A stretch of 5,772 nucleotides of DNA from NCBI GenBank assembly GCA_018334775.1, contig JAGXLJ010000090.1, forward strand, positions 1 through 5,772. Direction: 5' to 3'. The translations under genes and the position numbers were made by a program. Numbering within the stretch: position 1 is the stretch's first letter; every line of letters begins with the position of its first letter. Below are positions 5,011 through 5,772 of the stretch, one piece after another. The notes below the pieces were generated by a model, which saw nothing but the letters and a program-made list of their open reading frames with translations, was not told the DNA's origin and searched no databases. This DNA is from Halodesulfurarchaeum sp. (lineage in GTDB: Archaea > Halobacteriota > Halobacteria > Halobacteriales > Halobacteriaceae).

Positions 5011-5041
5011 GGCGACCGTCGAGTCGGAGCGTTGCTTCGCC
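5011..5041 (+). repeat. Structured motif copy 2
   Basis: GGCGA (5011-5015) pairs with TCGCC (5037-5041) and closes two small hairpins, CCG-TCGAGT-CGG and AGC-GTT-GCT. This is the best-paired copy. A tRNA T-arm follows 9 nt later. Confidence 0.4.
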
Positions 5042-5049
5042 AGGAACTC

Positions 5050-5078
5050 GCAGGTTCAAATCCTGTCGGTGGCCACCA
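5050..5078 (+). pseudogene. Lone tRNA 3' end (T-arm and acceptor strand)
   Basis: T-stem GCAGG/CCTGT with loop TTCAAAT is a clear tRNA T-arm, followed by CGGTGGC. No matching 5' half with a D-arm is evident. The nearest partner is GACCACC (5001-5007) against GGTGGCC (5068-5074), six of seven pairs, which would leave one extra base after the T-stem and read A-CCA at 5075-5078. It may be a remnant, or the tRNA-like part of a Y-type RNA together with motif copy 2. Confidence 0.5.
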
Positions 5079-5103
5079 GACCATCGAGAACATCCCGGAC
5101 AAA

Positions 5104-5123
5104 GAGAGCACGTGGGTGCTCTC
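5104..5123 (+). ncRNA. Perfect 8-bp hairpin
   Basis: GAGAGCAC and GTGCTCTC pair fully around loop GTGG. A flanking CCGG/CCGG (5095-5098/5128-5131) may extend it. There is no U-tract. Confidence 0.4.
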
Positions 5124-5171
5124 GACACCGGATCCCGCTCCGACAGTGTTCCGGTCGCCGTCACTCATCAC

Positions 5172-5201
5172 GTGGCCGTCGAGTTGGAGCCATACTTCGC
5201 C
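5172..5201 (+). repeat. Structured motif copy 3
   Basis: GTGG (5172-5175) closes on TCGC (5197-5200). Inside, CCG-TCGAGT-TGG repeats the small hairpin of the other copies with a G-U change that keeps the pairing, and the end is again CTTCGCC. A tRNA T-arm follows 15 nt later. Confidence 0.4.
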
Positions 5202-5216
5202 TCAGGAGCCGGAAAT

Positions 5217-5294
5217 CCGGGTTCGAATCCCGGCGGTGGAATCCGTTCGTCCACCGTAGTGTAATCTGGTAGCACGCTGTTCAGGCTCCAGCAG
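5217..5294 (+). tRNA. Candidate circularly permuted tRNA
   Basis: The 3' half comes first: T-stem CCGGG/CCCGG with loop TTCGAAT (5217-5233), acceptor strand CGGTGGA (5234-5240), discriminator A5241. After an 8-nt linker the 5' half follows: TCCACCG (5250-5256), the exact 7-bp complement of that acceptor strand, then TA, and D-arm GTGT/GCAC (5259-5262/5272-5275) with loop AATCTGGTA. GGAGCC (5205-5210) just before the 3' half is complementary to GGCTCC (5284-5289) in the 5' half, as a junction-forming helix would be. The anticodon arm is unclear: CTGTT/AGCAG closes an 8-nt loop. Alternatively, these are two unrelated tRNA fragments. Confidence 0.45.
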
Positions 5295-5312
5295 TTTTCT
5301 GGCCACGTCATT

Positions 5313-5387
5313 GTCCCCGTAGCTCAGGCAGGACAGAGCACCGGCCTTCGAAGCCGGGTGTCGCACGTTCGAATCGTGTCGGGGACG
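5313..5387 (+). tRNA. tRNA-Arg(UCG)
   Basis: Acceptor GTCCCCG/CGGGGAC, D-stem GCTC/GAGC, anticodon stem CCGGC/GCCGG with loop CTTCGAA (TCG at 5348-5350), T-stem GCACG/CGTGT with one G-U, T-loop TTCGAAT, discriminator G. It is the last tRNA before the Ro gene. Confidence 0.93.
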
Positions 5388-5390
5388 TTC

Positions 5391-5415
5391 GCTGCTCGCA
5401 CCACGTGTGAGCAGC
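5391..5415 (+). ncRNA. 10-bp hairpin after tRNA-Arg
   Basis: GCTGCTCGCA pairs with TGTGAGCAGC (one G-U) around loop CCACG. It begins 3 nt after the tRNA-Arg 3' end and lies in the leader of the Ro gene. There is no U-tract, so termination is unlikely. Confidence 0.45.
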
Positions 5416-5423
5416 ACCAAAAT

Positions 5424-5446
5424 CGGAGTCGCCTGTTGCGGCTCCG
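5424..5446 (+). promoter_or_regulatory. 9-bp hairpin in the Ro leader
   Basis: CGGAGTCGC pairs with GCGGCTCCG (one G-U) around loop CTGTT, ending 9 nt before the Ro start codon. Placed there it could hinder ribosome access or be a Ro binding site for autogenous control. No separate Shine-Dalgarno is visible. Confidence 0.4.
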
Positions 5447-5455
5447 CGTGATAGC

Positions 5456-5772
5456 ATGGAATTCAACAAGCCAAAGCAAACGGTCGCGGAGGCGACGCGA
5501 ACCACCAACTACGAAGGTGGGGAAGCGTTCGCACCTGCCGACCCTCGACTCGCACTGTACAAGCGCACGATCAACCAACTGCTGGAGGGCTCGTTCTACG
5601 AGACTGATGACGAGCAACTCGCTGCTGTCGTCCGGCGGTTCGACGCTGCGGCAGACGAGGACCCGGAGTTCGTTCTGCAGCTCGCCGCGTACGCGCGCCA
5701 GGAACTCTACCTGCGGGACATCCCACAGGTCCTGCTCGTACTGGCAGCCAACGACGACCGGTTCAAGGACGA
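5456..5772 (+). CDS. Ro60/TROVE-domain RNA-binding protein, N-terminal part
   Basis: The first 105 codons; the gene continues beyond the window. MEFNKPKQTVAEATRTTNYEG, then DPRLALYKRTINQLLEGSFYE, then PEFVLQLAAYARQELYLRD and IPQVLLVLAAND, follow the start of the TROVE domain, an alpha-helical HEAT-like ring that binds small RNAs. The AAYARQELYLRDIP stretch is the most characteristic. Ro proteins hold Y RNAs on the outside of the ring and RNA 3' ends in the central hole, acting in RNA quality control and with exonucleases. The C-terminal von Willebrand A part is not in view. The gene follows tRNA-Arg by 68 nt with no clear promoter, so co-transcription with the array is likely. ATG at 5456 is chosen because the conserved region starts soon after it. 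Confidence 0.88.
   Translation, partial: MEFNKPKQTVAEATRTTNYEGGEAFAPADPRLALYKRTINQLLEGSFYETDDEQLAAVVRRFDAAADEDPEFVLQLAAYARQELYLRDIPQVLLVLAANDDRFKD

Noticed and set aside
4921..5201. CRISPR-like array from the three motif copies
   Set aside because: Copies are only partly identical, spacing is irregular (90 and 160 nt), and they form branched stems next to tRNA ends.
4860..5264. 134-codon plus-strand frame over the motif repeats
   Set aside because: It covers T-arms and stems, has a serine/proline/arginine-rich low-complexity look, and uses no recognisable domain. The repeats fit RNA pairing better than protein.
5324..5617. 97-codon minus-strand frame opposite the Ro start
   Set aside because: It overlaps tRNA-Arg and the well-supported Ro reading frame.

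Overview
The window looks haloarchaeal. It is GC-rich, its proteins are acidic with Asp/Glu-rich, lysine-poor composition, promoters are of the archaeal TATA type, and the tRNA genes lack an encoded CCA. The cargo (a tightly packed tRNA array, an HNH endonuclease, a small protein of a phage-like family and a Ro/TROVE protein) suggests a virus, provirus or plasmid-borne region. The first gene could equally be chromosomal or part of an accessory island.

Layout. (1) 105-1760, minus strand: a 551-residue protein with winged-helix ends and a nucleotidyltransferase-like core. Its TATA box lies inside an inverted repeat. (2) 1761-2345: divergent spacer with a possible 60-residue ORF and two hairpins. 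(3) 2346-3644, plus strand: eleven tRNA genes, Gln(UUG), Asp(GUC), Pro(UGG), Ser(GCU), Ser(UGA), Ser(GGA), Leu(GAG), Leu(CAG), Tyr(GUA), Lys(UUU) and Met(CAU). Some are 1-6 nt apart, others are separated by spacers with strong hairpins. tRNA-Lys carries a 45-nt hairpin inside its D-loop. (4) 3657-4061: a small phage-type protein. (5) 4113-4828: a tRNA-like gene whose two halves flank, and partly overlap, an HNH endonuclease gene (4186-4794). (6) 4832-5294: a long bulged hairpin, three copies of a structured motif, a lone tRNA 3' end, and a tRNA whose 3' half lies upstream of its 5' half (candidate circularly permuted gene). (7) 5313-5387: tRNA-Arg(UCG). (8) 5391-5446: two hairpins leading into a Ro/TROVE gene that starts at 5456 and runs off the end.

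Reading. Ro proteins bind Y RNAs and misfolded or aberrant small RNAs, and bacterial Y RNAs carry tRNA-like domains. A Ro gene directly downstream of intact tRNAs, tRNAs with insertions, permuted halves and long bulged hairpins is therefore the most interesting feature here. The strange RNAs at 4832-5294 are candidate archaeal Y-like RNAs or unusual tRNA precursors. The structures are read directly from complementarity in the sequence; their functions are inference.
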